The position numbers and the translations under genes were made by a program. From assembly GCF_000739775.1 (NCBI RefSeq), contig NZ_BBJH01000007.1, positions 1 to 64,000 on the forward strand: a stretch of DNA of 64,000 nucleotides, read 5' to 3'. Every line of letters begins with the position of its first letter. The first letter of the stretch is position 1. The DNA comes from Paraburkholderia heleia NBRC 101817 (GTDB taxonomy: Bacteria; Pseudomonadota; Gammaproteobacteria; Burkholderiales; Burkholderiaceae). A model generated the notes under the pieces. It searched no databases. It saw only the letters and a program-made list of their open reading frames with translations, and was not told where the DNA came from. This document shows positions 40,016 through 50,400 of this stretch, in pieces.

Positions 40016-41182
40016 ATGGGGGCGTCCTTGAAGCTGGATATCGCGAGCGTTACCGACGACAAGTCATGGCCTCTATGGAGCCTGTCTGCCGCCACCTGTT
40101 TCTTACTGGTTCTCGCATTCAGCGGAACAGGCGGCTCGTTTTTCTGGGACTACCATGTCTATGAGAAAGGCCTGAGTTGCTACTCGCAGGGACCGGACCC
40201 CTACGTATGCGCATCGGGCGACTTTCCATTTGTTTACCCGCCCGCTTTCCTCAAGGTATTTTCCGTTGTCGACTTCCCGACAGCATTTGCCTTCCTGGTT
40301 CTAGCCTCGGCGGCAGGCATTGCCTGCGTTAGCCTGAGTCTGAAGTCCTTGATCCCCTATCATCGCCTGGCGCCTTGCCTGATTCTTGGCTTCCTGATTG
40401 GCGGATCGGGCTTTGCTTCGATCCAGACGGGAAACATCAGCGTCTTCGCTCACCTGCTCCTCGTGTCGCTATCCTACTTTCTATACACGAAGCGGTCCGT
40501 CTACACGTTGGTGCCGCATGCGATCGCGATCATATTATTTTCTGCCATCAAGCCCTACTTCCTTGCCTATGCGTTGCTCTATCTCGTTCTGCCCCGCCGC
40601 AGCTGGTTCGCATTCGTCGCGGTGCTGCTGTCGGTTGCCGGCATCTACATCGCCCAACCTGCCCTCTACCCACAACTGTGGGCGGGATTCCAGGGCGCCA
40701 TCTACAATCAGATCGTCCAGCATGGGGACGCAGGGCTGACTATTTTTGGTGTGTTTTCCAGGTTTGGGATGGGAAAGGTCGGGTTCGTCCTCCATCTTTT
40801 CCTGATGCTTCTCGTCATATTGATTTCGGTAGTTCTGCGGGTCAGGCATGGGCAACGCGCTGTGCAGATCAGCTCGGCGAGCGAGTTGTTTTATTTCCTC
40901 GCCATTCTCATTCTGCTCAACCCGAGGTTGATGTCCTATGATTTCAGCGTTTTTGCGGTTTGCCTCTATTTGTCCATGATCCTTTCGTCACGAGGCGATG
41001 GGTGGGTGGGATTGTTTTTAAAGATTTTCCCTTTCCTGACCATCGTGCCTCTATGCCTCGAAGGATTGTTTGATATTCGGGTGCATTCTCTAACCTACTA
41101 CTTCCTCGCAACCTACGTTCTGCTGGTTGCGGCGGTGGCCTGCCGTTGGCCCTTGCGACTCCCCCTGACCCGGTCCTCCTGA
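40016..41182 (+). CDS. GT87-like (DUF2029) polytopic glycosyltransferase
   Basis: This 388-residue integral membrane protein has about nine to ten hydrophobic helices. After the first helix a periplasmic loop carries DYHVYEKGL (45-53), DPYV and FVYPPAFLK, the acidic and Y-x-PP pattern of GT87/GT-C enzymes that use polyprenyl-phosphate sugars. IQTGNISVFAHLL matches the GQxN-like segment after it. Following the DPA-type genes, it is the natural candidate for an arabinofuranosyl transferase using the lipid donor. Its lower GC than the preceding four genes and a 216-base gap suggest a separate origin. Acceptor unknown. Confidence 0.75.
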   Translation: MGASLKLDIASVTDDKSWPLWSLSAATCFLLVLAFSGTGGSFFWDYHVYEKGLSCYSQGPDPYVCASGDFPFVYPPAFLKVFSVVDFPTAFAFLVLASAAGIACVSLSLKSLIPYHRLAPCLILGFLIGGSGFASIQTGNISVFAHLLLVSLSYFLYTKRSVYTLVPHAIAIILFSAIKPYFLAYALLYLVLPRRSWFAFVAVLLSVAGIYIAQPALYPQLWAGFQGAIYNQIVQHGDAGLTIFGVFSRFGMGKVGFVLHLFLMLLVILISVVLRVRHGQRAVQISSASELFYFLAILILLNPRLMSYDFSVFAVCLYLSMILSSRGDGWVGLFLKIFPFLTIVPLCLEGLFDIRVHSLTYYFLATYVLLVAAVACRWPLRLPLTRSS

Positions 41183-41269
41183 CCCGGCTGCCGGCCGATA
41201 TTCCCCTGCAGATTCGAACACTACGGGTTGCTGCTGGTGCCGGTCAAAGTGGAAGCCGCGCGCATGCAT

Positions 41270-42466
41270 TCAAAGCGACTCTTCCAACGCGCCGCGCTTC
41301 GTCAATACGACCTGGCGCACCCATTTGCTAACGCTTTCGGTGTATTGCATGGCGGGCTTCTCAATCAATCGAAAGGTCGTATAGCTGACGAGAATCAAGA
41401 CGGGGGTGGTCAGCAGGATCGTGAACCAGTGCTCCAGAGGGGTGAATATTCTCGCGCCCTGCTTTCCAACGACAAGGTTGAAAAGCGTAAACAGAATGAA
41501 CCCGTGCAGGAGATAGATGCTGTAAGCAAGCTCTCCCAGCATGCGGGATAGCTGGCTGGTCAAGACGCCGAACAAGGTGGCGCCGCCGGCAATCACGGCA
41601 AAGCTCAGGGAGAGCAGCGCCAACGGGATGCGCGCATAGGTCGTCGGAAACAGGATGATCGCCCCGGCGATCGCGGCGATTGCAACGAGCGAGACGATCT
41701 TCTTCTGTGAAAGGTTGCGGAACCAGGCGTGACGGCAAAGAAGTGCCGCAATGATCCCCCCAAGAAACGGCGCCAGGAATCTTGATTCTGCGTGAAAATG
41801 AACTAGGTCAAGCACGCCGAAAAGTCCGATAATCAATACCGCAAATGGCGGAATCGCTCCAATTACGACCGCCAGCAGCGGGAGGCAAAGATAGAATCCC
41901 CACTCATAGGCGAGTGTCCACGGCACACCGGATAAAATGAGTTTCGTGCCCTCTACTCCGTTGAGATCCGGCTCACCAAAACTTGAAAAGCCTATCCATC
42001 TCAATGCATTGACCGTCAGCGTTAAAGGAGATTGCGCCAGCGTGAAACCCGACATGCAAGCGACCGCTACGAAAAGCAGTAGCATGGCGAACAGATACAA
42101 TGGCGTCAGCCGCAGGACCCGGGAGACGTAAAGCTTGACCCAGTCAACGCCCTTCTCTTTGTCATTGATTATTTTCGTCGAAAACAGAAAGCCGGTAATC
42201 ATGAAAAACAGTGACACGCTGGCTCGTCCGATATTCGCCATGAAATTCGTTGGGGGTGAGTCAAACTGCGAGGTTCTGATGTAGAAGTACCATATGCAGG
42301 AATGGTGCAGAAAAACGAAAAACGCCAGGTATCCTCTCAATCCGTCGATCGTCGCAAAGCGTCCCGCAGCGTTGGGAGCGCCGAATCGCCAGATCAAGAC
42401 TTTGGCAGTCGCGAGTGCGAGGAGCACAGCGGCAAAAACCGGGAAGGGACTGGTCGGGCTAATCAT
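41270..42466 (-). CDS. Acyltransferase 3 (OafA/YrhL-like) membrane protein
   Basis: This 398-residue protein has about ten hydrophobic helices. The N-terminus carries TIDGLRGYLAFFVFLHHSC with the histidines typical of the family. FFMITGFLFSTKI and the terminal YTTFRLIEKPAMQYTE also match. Such proteins O-acylate sugars of surface polysaccharides or secondary metabolites using cytoplasmic acyl-CoA. It is followed upstream by the FkbH-like gene in the same direction (145-base gap). Lower GC than the genome average in this window suggests transfer. Confidence 0.87.
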   Translation of the reverse strand: MISPTSPFPVFAAVLLALATAKVLIWRFGAPNAAGRFATIDGLRGYLAFFVFLHHSCIWYFYIRTSQFDSPPTNFMANIGRASVSLFFMITGFLFSTKIINDKEKGVDWVKLYVSRVLRLTPLYLFAMLLLFVAVACMSGFTLAQSPLTLTVNALRWIGFSSFGEPDLNGVEGTKLILSGVPWTLAYEWGFYLCLPLLAVVIGAIPPFAVLIIGLFGVLDLVHFHAESRFLAPFLGGIIAALLCRHAWFRNLSQKKIVSLVAIAAIAGAIILFPTTYARIPLALLSLSFAVIAGGATLFGVLTSQLSRMLGELAYSIYLLHGFILFTLFNLVVGKQGARIFTPLEHWFTILLTTPVLILVSYTTFRLIEKPAMQYTESVSKWVRQVVLTKRGALEESL

Positions 42467-42611
42467 TCTTTTTGACCTCTCTGTAGAACCAGCGCTGCGG
42501 GAGCAGCCACGTCAGCATACCGGGCCTTCCCACCCGGTCACCTTCATTGGGGGCCGTGGATGGCGGTCGAGAGCTTGCGTTGTCTTGCAAACGCCTCGAT
42601 CGAGCGCTGCA

Positions 42612-44483
42612 CTAAATCCGCACAGGTGGAAACTCGGCCGCGCCCCTATTCTCGATCTCGATATAGGACGGCAGTTCGTTCGCGGTGCGCGAGTACAATC
42701 CCGCAGCCGTTTGGGAGAACCCGAGCCTCTTGAAATAGTCGTGGCAGGTTGCGTTCCTTCCCGTATCGACCAGCTCGGCGCGGACTTCGGCGCCGGACTT
42801 CAGCGCCAGGCGCGTCGCAATCGCCCCGACGACCAGCTCCGCGCCAAGCCCAAACACGCGGCACGACAGGACGACCTGGACGATCTTCTCGCCACGAATC
42901 AGGCAAACGGAGATGATGCCGTTGTCGATCAGTTTGTCCCGCAGCGAAGAGACCACGCAGTATCCGCCCTGCCTGATGAACGTCTCGAACTCCGACCGCT
43001 CCCATCTTTTCCCGGTCGTGTTGAATTGATTCGTCTTGTTGATCAGTTCGAACGCGCGATCAAAGTGCCTCGATTGCGGTGTCCTGATCAGGAAGAACGA
43101 CTGGCGCAGTTGCAGCGAAGCTAGCCACGCCTCCCGCGAAACGCCATTGCCGGTGTCGGCGCTGGCTTCGCGCTGCGAGATCGCGCGCACGAGTTCGGTG
43201 CGGCGCGATGACTCTTCGGTGACGATGGGGACCTGCGTTTCGGCCGACCGCAAAATGATGCGCCGCCAGTCGTAATGGTTGCCGCCGAGGCAACGAATGG
43301 CCGGGATCGCCGCCTTCACCTCCGACAACTCACGGTCGTTATCGTCGATAAAGACACAGTTGCCCGGAAGCAGATTCACCTCCTCGAGGATTTCAAGGAT
43401 GTTCTGCGACTTGGGCTTCCAGTTGATGCGCACGCACGCAAAGTCGTCCATGGTAATGGCGCCGCGCCAGATGGCGTTGAACCGTTCAATGGTGGGCGCT
43501 GCTTCATTCTTGCTGCAGATCGCCAGTAATCCGCCGCGCTTCTTGAAGAAGAGCAAAGCTTCGGCTAGACCGATCGGCCAGCCTTCGATGCGTTGTTCGA
43601 GACTCACGCTCTCGCCTTCCGCTGCCACGCCGCGCCACATGGTGTCGTCGAGGTCGACGATAATCAGCTTCACCGGGTCTCGCTGCTCGATAACCTTGAC
43701 TATCGCTTCGATCCGGGAAAGGAACGCGAGAGTAAATTCGCGGGACGCGACCTCATAGGTCACGATATTCCCAATTGCTTTAGGCGCAATCAGCCGATTC
43801 GCGTCCAGCTTGAAATCCCAGTCGTTGATGAACGAGGCATGGGAGCTGCTCAGCAGGACGTCGTCCTGCAGGTGCCGGCGGCCGACAAAGTTCAATATTT
43901 CGTTGGCATCGAGAAAATAGCAATTATTCGTCCTGCGCACGGCGTCAGACAGAAGCCGGTTGATCTCACGCACCAGATATCCAGGCGATGTCATCGCGAA
44001 TGGATCGATGAGATCGCCGTCGTAATTGAAGCTCGGCTCGAAAAACGACATGAAGACAATCGGAGCCGTCGTGATCTGCGCGGCGACCTGCGCCACCTTC
44101 TGGGCGAGATATTCCCCCGTTCTCTCCAGAAAGGAGCGAACTTCGCCGTCTGAACGCAAACGCGCAAAAACCATGTCCACCACCGGTTCGGGCGTTTGTG
44201 TCACTTCGCCCAGAATGTGACGGAGCGTGAAATTCACGACGACGACGTCATCGGTTGGCGCAGCCTCCGGGATCGGGGCGTGGCGTCTCGAGCCCATCAG
44301 TATGTGGCGGATGGTGTGCCCGGAGTTTGCGCTTCGCTTGACGAGCATCTCCACGGAACAGGTGCCGAGCAGCAGGATATTGAGCTTGCGCGAATGGATC
44401 GCGAGCGACGTCGGCGGCAGCGGTAGATTGACCTGTTTATCGGCGACAGACGAGTAAAACAAATCGCGGACAAATTGACGCAT
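42612..44483 (-). CDS. FkbH-like protein (HAD domain plus GNAT-like domain)
   Basis: The 623 residues have an N-terminal SGNH-like region (LLLGTCSVEML near residue 40), the HAD nucleophile motif VDLDDTMWRG at about 276-285, ICSKNE, VFIDDNDRE, and a C-terminal acetyltransferase-like region with NKTNQFNTTGKRW. FkbH proteins take glycerate from bisphosphoglycerate and load glyceryl on an ACP in polyketide pathways; other members serve in surface glycan synthesis. The ATG at 44483 has a GAGG site at good spacing; a GTG ten codons upstream is the alternative. It lies between an acyltransferase and a glycosyltransferase and about 3 kb from the NRPS-PKS genes, so either role is possible. Confidence 0.82.
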   Translation of the reverse strand: MRQFVRDLFYSSVADKQVNLPLPPTSLAIHSRKLNILLLGTCSVEMLVKRSANSGHTIRHILMGSRRHAPIPEAAPTDDVVVVNFTLRHILGEVTQTPEPVVDMVFARLRSDGEVRSFLERTGEYLAQKVAQVAAQITTAPIVFMSFFEPSFNYDGDLIDPFAMTSPGYLVREINRLLSDAVRRTNNCYFLDANEILNFVGRRHLQDDVLLSSSHASFINDWDFKLDANRLIAPKAIGNIVTYEVASREFTLAFLSRIEAIVKVIEQRDPVKLIIVDLDDTMWRGVAAEGESVSLEQRIEGWPIGLAEALLFFKKRGGLLAICSKNEAAPTIERFNAIWRGAITMDDFACVRINWKPKSQNILEILEEVNLLPGNCVFIDDNDRELSEVKAAIPAIRCLGGNHYDWRRIILRSAETQVPIVTEESSRRTELVRAISQREASADTGNGVSREAWLASLQLRQSFFLIRTPQSRHFDRAFELINKTNQFNTTGKRWERSEFETFIRQGGYCVVSSLRDKLIDNGIISVCLIRGEKIVQVVLSCRVFGLGAELVVGAIATRLALKSGAEVRAELVDTGRNATCHDYFKRLGFSQTAAGLYSRTANELPSYIEIENRGAAEFPPVRI

Positions 44484-44780
44484 TTGGGACCTCGAAGTCG
44501 AAACGTTCTCCACACGCAGGCGGTATCGGCTCTGAGATTAGAGCAGAGCGCAGATGCACCATCTGTGCGCCGACATACACAACCCCAACCGGATATGGCG
44601 CGCTCGACGTTTATGAACGTCCACGACATAATCGGGCGATCGGGGAGATATAAAGGGGAAGAACCAGTCCTGGTCTAGCGCTTCGAAATTAAAGGCGGGT
44701 CAAACGGGAGGGGAGGAAACTGGGTCTGCAAGCTTGCCGGGCCGCCGGCTGAAACTTTTATTTTTCGAGGCCGATGCAAA

Positions 44781-45719
44781 TCAAGCCGAATAATCCTGGT
44801 CGAGGAATATCCGTATCAACTGTTTGATTAAATTCACACCTCCCCAACCGATAACCAGCCTCGCAAACAGTGACGCCCAGTCCTTGCTGGGAAGCTCTAC
44901 CTCTCTCAACAAAACCCGCTCGACAATGGCAAGTCTCAAGGCAATACTCATTTTCTTGTAAATCAGAACATTAAATATAAATGATGAGACATGCCCTTTG
45001 GACATCAGCTTGCTGTATTTTTCAAAAAATACCAGGCTGGGTTCACAACTGATCGCCTTCGATATTCTCGCGGGACTTTCGCTCAGGGAATACTCCACCA
45101 GTGCATCGTGCAAATAAACGAATACGCAGCCAGCCATTTCGGCCCGAATGGCGAAATCCCAGTCCTGATGACGGCGCAGCGATCCATCGAAGCTGATCAG
45201 CGGGTACTGATGACGCCACATCATGATCGACGAGGTCTGAATATAGCCCCCCTCCAGCAGGATGAAGTCGAGCATCGACTGCCCATCATAGGGGGAACGG
45301 TTGCCCAGGATACGCCGCCCCGCATCCGTTAGCACGACGTTGCTGAAGAGAACCTTCGCTTCGTTTCCGGCGGGCTTTGGGCCGAACGCGGCGATGCAGC
45401 GCTCGAGCTTGTTAGGGAGCCATCGGTCATCGGCGTCGAGGAAGGCGATCAGATCGCCGGTGGCCTCTTCAATGCCCCGGTTCCGACACCACGCCGCACC
45501 ATGGTTCTCGCTTTCGCGAATGAGGCGCAAGACAATGTTGTTTCCGCAACGACCCGGCAGTTCGAACTGCAGCCCCGATGCATCGTCTACGACGATAATT
45601 TCCTGCGGAACAACGGTTTGACTGGATATCGATTCTATTGCTACCCACAGCAAATCAAGGCTGTTGTAGTGTGGAATGATCACACTCACGTTGTAGGCAT
45701 TGTCAAAATCACACCGCAT
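44781..45719 (-). CDS. Family 2 glycosyltransferase
   Basis: This 312-residue GT-A enzyme opens VSVIIPHYNSLDLLWVAIES, has VDDASG and the metal-binding LDADDRW motif near residue 96, and a later QDWDFAIRAEM segment. It has no long membrane helix, so it is probably cytoplasmic or peripheral. The ATG at 45719 follows a frame that could extend 18 codons further without a ribosome site. GC is clearly low. The substrate is unknown; it shares direction with the FkbH-like and acyltransferase genes. Confidence 0.85.
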   Translation of the reverse strand: MRCDFDNAYNVSVIIPHYNSLDLLWVAIESISSQTVVPQEIIVVDDASGLQFELPGRCGNNIVLRLIRESENHGAAWCRNRGIEEATGDLIAFLDADDRWLPNKLERCIAAFGPKPAGNEAKVLFSNVVLTDAGRRILGNRSPYDGQSMLDFILLEGGYIQTSSIMMWRHQYPLISFDGSLRRHQDWDFAIRAEMAGCVFVYLHDALVEYSLSESPARISKAISCEPSLVFFEKYSKLMSKGHVSSFIFNVLIYKKMSIALRLAIVERVLLREVELPSKDWASLFARLVIGWGGVNLIKQLIRIFLDQDYSA

Positions 45720-46352
45720 CCCGCACCTCGAATCTGAATTTCGACAACTTCCTTGCGCAGAGAGCAAAACCATCCGGCCTGCTCTGGTAGCGCTTTAATT
45801 ACACTCAGCCTTGCATTGCCACATCGTTCGCATAAGCAGGTCACACTCGTTTGGCGAGAAACATTACAAAAATATTGATATTACTTTCCAGAATCATACG
45901 GATATTGACGGCAAATCTTCCTCCAGCGGACTTCGGCCCGGTTTCTCTCGAACGCCAACGCTGACGCAGTTCAATAACGAAGGCAATCGACCGGCGTTCT
46001 GGAAGCCAAGGCCATAGATGATTCGTCCAGCGCCGCGTCGTGTCGCAAAGAACCAGGCAGCCTGGCTACTTCCGGTGAGCGCCACAGGTTTGCTCGACAC
46101 CTTGTTCCGGCAATTGCCGCGTCGACTCGTCGATCCCCGCACGGATGCGCGCACGCAGTGCAGCGTAATTGCATCACGCCTTGATGAATCGTAGGCCGTG
46201 TCGCCGGTGCGGTTCCGTGGGTTGCCCAACAAATCCGCGAGAGTTGTATCTGTACATTCTCTGGTGCGTGTGACACTCGTTGCGGACTCAACCGGGTGGT
46301 GCGCGAAGCCCCGTGCCGCACCGGCATGTCTCCAAGTCGAATCAGGCCCTCA
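45720..46352. other. Divergent intergenic region between the glycosyltransferase and the PPTase
   Basis: About 630 bases, AT-rich near 45860-45905. It must hold the start signals for the minus-strand glycan genes and possibly those of the plus-strand biosynthetic cluster. No clear -35/-10 pair, terminator or tRNA was recognised. Confidence 0.45.
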
Positions 46353-47063
46353 ATGTCCTCGTCGCCACTCACGCCGCCGGCCCCGCAGGAAGTCCACGTC
46401 TGGCAATGGGACCTTGACGCCTGCGAAAGTGATTTTGATCGGTACTGGCAAATGCTATCCGCACAGGAGCACGAGCGGGCCGGCAACTTTCGCTTCGAAC
46501 GGCATCGCCGCCGCTACGTGAGCGGACGCGGAAAACTCAGACAGATTCTTGGCCGTTATCTCGCGCGCTCCCCGCGGGCGATCGCACTCGAATATGGTCC
46601 GGAAGGCAAACCGTTTTGCACGAGCCAGCCCGCTGGATGGAGGATCTGCTTCAACCTGAGCCACAGCGAGAACACGGCGGCGCTCGCCGTTTCGAGCGGC
46701 TTCGAAGTGGGCATCGATGTAGAACATCATCGTCCGATCGAGGAAAGCCTGCCGCTCGAAGTCTTCTCCGCTCGCGAGCGCGAACAATTCGACGCGCTCC
46801 CGGCATCGGAACGGCAAACGGTTTTCTTTGAAACCTGGGCGCGCAAGGAGGCCAGCCTGAAAGCGCTCGGCACGGGCTTCATCCTGCCGCCGGAGCATTT
46901 CGAGTTCGATCTTTCCGTTCACGGCGACACGACACCCCGGTTCGTCGGCGGCGAGGCGGCAGAAGCGTCGCATTGGTGCATTCGCGCCCTGTCACCCAGC
47001 GCAACCTGCGCGGGGGCCGTGGCGGCCCGCCACAGTGGCTGGTCGATCGTCGACATGAACTGA
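46353..47063 (+). CDS. 4'-phosphopantetheinyl transferase (Sfp type)
   Basis: This 236-residue enzyme has the Sfp signatures: RRRYVSGRGKLRQILG, FNLSHSEN, VGIDVEHHRP (acidic magnesium site) and FFETWARKEASLKALG. It attaches the phosphopantetheine arm from CoA to carrier domains. Directly ahead of the NRPS-PKS gene it should prime the three carrier domains of the assembly line. The start is uncertain: 46326 or a GTG at 46296 are alternatives. Confidence 0.9.
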   Translation: MSSSPLTPPAPQEVHVWQWDLDACESDFDRYWQMLSAQEHERAGNFRFERHRRRYVSGRGKLRQILGRYLARSPRAIALEYGPEGKPFCTSQPAGWRICFNLSHSENTAALAVSSGFEVGIDVEHHRPIEESLPLEVFSAREREQFDALPASERQTVFFETWARKEASLKALGTGFILPPEHFEFDLSVHGDTTPRFVGGEAAEASHWCIRALSPSATCAGAVAARHSGWSIVDMN

Positions 47064-47493
47064 TCTCGCGAGGCTTCGGGCGCACCGTCATCGTCGCGTC
47101 CAGCGTCCAGCGCGCGATCCGGTTGTTGTGACGCACAACATCACGCCGCTTTTCGCCCCGAAAGAGCGCACCCAGGACCCGCGCCGCGATTGCCGCCAAA
47201 CCCACCCGCACGGCGCAAGGCGGGCCACAGCCCGCGCGCCCCCACGCCCATGCAGTCCGAGCGCGACGTGTTGCTGCAGCACATCGTGTGTGCGACGGCG
47301 AACGGATAGGCATCCCGCGGAAGATTACCTTCCTCCTACAGCAAATTTCAAACTTGGGACACGAGCCAGGTGCGCAAAGCCGCCTGGCGCTTGTGCTTCC
47401 CGTGACCGGTTGCCGTTCTGCGCAAGTGCCGCGAGCCCATCGCCAGCCCTTGCCCGGTACGGGACCTTCGTCGAAATTGTGGGGGAGTAGCAA
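47064..47493. other. Gap between the PPTase and the NRPS-PKS gene
   Basis: About 430 bases. At its right end a strong ribosome binding site GGGGGAG (47481-47487) lies six bases before the NRPS-PKS ATG. Short open frames in this stretch lack convincing protein features. A promoter could lie here but none was clear. Confidence 0.5.
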
Positions 47494-50400
47494 ATGTCAC
47501 ACAGAGATGGACTTTCAGGCGTTTTGCCGGACGGGACCGATCATGTGCCCGGCGTGGCAGCGCGCTTCGATGCCCTATGTGCCGGGTTCGGCAATCATCT
47601 TGCTGTGATTGACGCCACGGGCGAAGAAAATTACGCCGCCCTCGGCGCACGTTCGGCGCGGCTCGCAACCGTCCTGCATGAAATGGGACTGGAGCCGGGC
47701 GAGCGCTGCGCGATCATGGTTTCGCGCAGCCGCGACACGCTCGCCTTGATGCTGGCGATCCTCCGGCTGGGCGCCGTCTACGTGCCGCTCGACCGCGCCT
47801 ATCCCAAGGCGCAGCTCGATTTTATCGTTTCCGATTGCGCACCCAGGCTCATCATCGCCGAAGCGGCGGCGCTCGCCAGCGTCGGCGAACTGAACGGCGT
47901 CTCGGTCGATCTCGAGCATGTCGTGGCGGCAGCCGAAGCGGCCGAGCCCGCACCGCTCCACGCGAGCAGCCGTGACGACGCTGCCTACGTGATGTACACC
48001 TCCGGCTCGACCGGCAAGCCCAAGGGCGTGATCGTGCCGCAGCGCGCGATTCTGCGCCTCGTGCAGGGCCAGACCTTTACCGAGCTCGCGCCCCACACGC
48101 GTTTCCTCAACCTCGCGCCGCTCGCCTTCGATGCGAGCACGCTGGAGATCTGGGGACCGCTCCTGAACGGCGGCTGCGCCGCCATCGTCAACGAGGTCCA
48201 GCCCTCTCTCGACACGATCGCGTCCGAGATAGCGCGACTCGGCGTTACCAGCGCCTGGTTCACGGCTGGCCTCTTCAATGCGCTCGCCGACTATCGGCTG
48301 GAAGCCTTTCTTCCGCTCAGGGAGGCGCTAACGGGCGGGGACGTGCTGTCCCCCGTCCACGTACGCAAGGTCATGGAGGCTCATCCGGGTCTGCAGATCA
48401 TCAATGGCTACGGCCCGACCGAGAACACGACCTTTACCTGCTGCTACCGCATTCCGCGCGACGGCGAGGCGCTCGCCAATGGCGACGCCATTCCCATCGG
48501 CTACGCCATCGCGGGCACGAGCGCCTACATCGTGGACGACAAGCTCGTGCCGGTTGCCGACGGCGAAGTCGGCGAACTGGTCACGGGCGGCGACGGCGTC
48601 GCGCTCGGTTATCTGAACCGTCCCGAGCTGACGGCCGAGAAGTTCGTCGACGACGTTTTCGCACCCGGCGCCAGGCTCTACCGCACGGGCGACCTCGTGC
48701 GCCGCCGCCCGGACGGGGCGATCGAATTCCTGGGCCGCAACGACCGGCAGATCAAGATTGCGGGCAAACGCATCGAACTCGACGAAATCGAGCATGCACT
48801 GCGCGTGGCGCCCGGCGTGGCCGACGCGGCCGTGGCGGCGTTCGACGGCCGCATGGGCAAAGCCATTGCGGGCTTCGTAAAAGCCGATGCCGCGGACGCC
48901 GCCGGCCTCCTGAAGGAAATCCGCGCTTATCTCAAGTCCGCGCTGCCCGACTACATGATGCCGTCGGAGCTGCGTGTGCTGCCGGACTTTCCACTGACGC
49001 CCAATGGCAAGATCAACCGCAAAGCGCTGCTTGCACAAATCGATACGCAATCCGAAGCATCGGCAGCGGCCCCACCCGTGGACGATGATGTTGCAGACAG
49101 GCTCGCATCCGTGTTCGAAGGGCTTCTCGGCAAGCCCGTCGATCGCCGCGCGAACTTCTTCGACCTCGGCTTGCGCTCGCTCGATCTGATGCGCGCGCAC
49201 GCCATCATCGCGCGCGACGTCGCGGCCAGGGTCGCGCTGGTGGACTTGTTCCGCCACCCCAATGTCGAGGCACTGGCCGCGCAACTGCGCACGACACTCC
49301 CAACACCGGACAAAGACGCAATCCGCCAGCGCCGGGGGGCGCAAGGCGGAGCCATCGCAGTCGTCGGCATGTCCGGGCGGTTTCCGGGCGCGCGCAATGT
49401 CTCCGAACTGTGGGCCAACATCCTCGCTGGGCGCGACTGCGTCACGCATTTCGACGTGGCGGAACTCGAGGACAGCTTCGATGACGGCTCGCGCCGCGAT
49501 AAAAGCTACGTCAAGGCGCGGCCGATACTCGCGGATGTCGACCGCTTCGATGCGGGCTTTTTCGGCATGCTGGCGCGCGAGTCGGCGCTGACCGACCCGC
49601 AACAACGCCTTTTCCTCGAAATCGCGTGGGAAGCGTTCGAAGATGCCGGGTACGACCCGGCAACGATCGCCGGCGCCGTCGGGGTGTTCGCCGGCACGTC
49701 GATGAACACCTACTTCCTCAAGCACGTCCTGTCCGATCGCGCGGTCATCGACGAATTTACGAGCCAGTTCCAGATCGGCGAGTATCAAAAGCTGATGGGG
49801 GCCGGTGACTTCGTCGCCACCCGCACCGCCTACAAGCTCGGGCTCACGGGGCCGGCCATCTCGGTACAGACGGCATGCTCCACGTCGCTCACGGCGATCA
49901 GCCTCGCGGTCGAAAATCTTCGCGCGGGACGCTGCGACATGGCGCTGGCCGGCGGCGTCTCGATCACCTTCCCGCAAAAGCGCGGCTACTTCTACGAAGA
50001 AGGCGGCATGGGCGCGCCCGACGGCGTGTGCCGTCCGTTCGATGCCGATGCGAAGGGCACGGTATTCGGCAGCGGCGCGGGCGTGGTCCTGCTCAAACGT
50101 CTCGAAGACGCCATCGCCGACGAAGATCCGATCTATGCCGTGATCCGCGGCGTGGGCATCAACAACGACGGCTCCGACAAGGTCGGCTTCACTGCCCCGA
50201 GCGTCGATGCCCAGGCTCGCGCGATTGCCATCGCGCACGCCGAGGCCGACATCGATCCATCGTCGATTGGCTATATCGAGGCCCACGGCACGGCGACGCC
50301 GCTCGGCGATCCGATTGAATTCGCGGGCCTCGTGCAGGCGTTTCGCCTGGGCGGCGCCGAGGGCGGGCAGTTCTGCGCGCTCGGCTCCGCGAAGGCCAAT

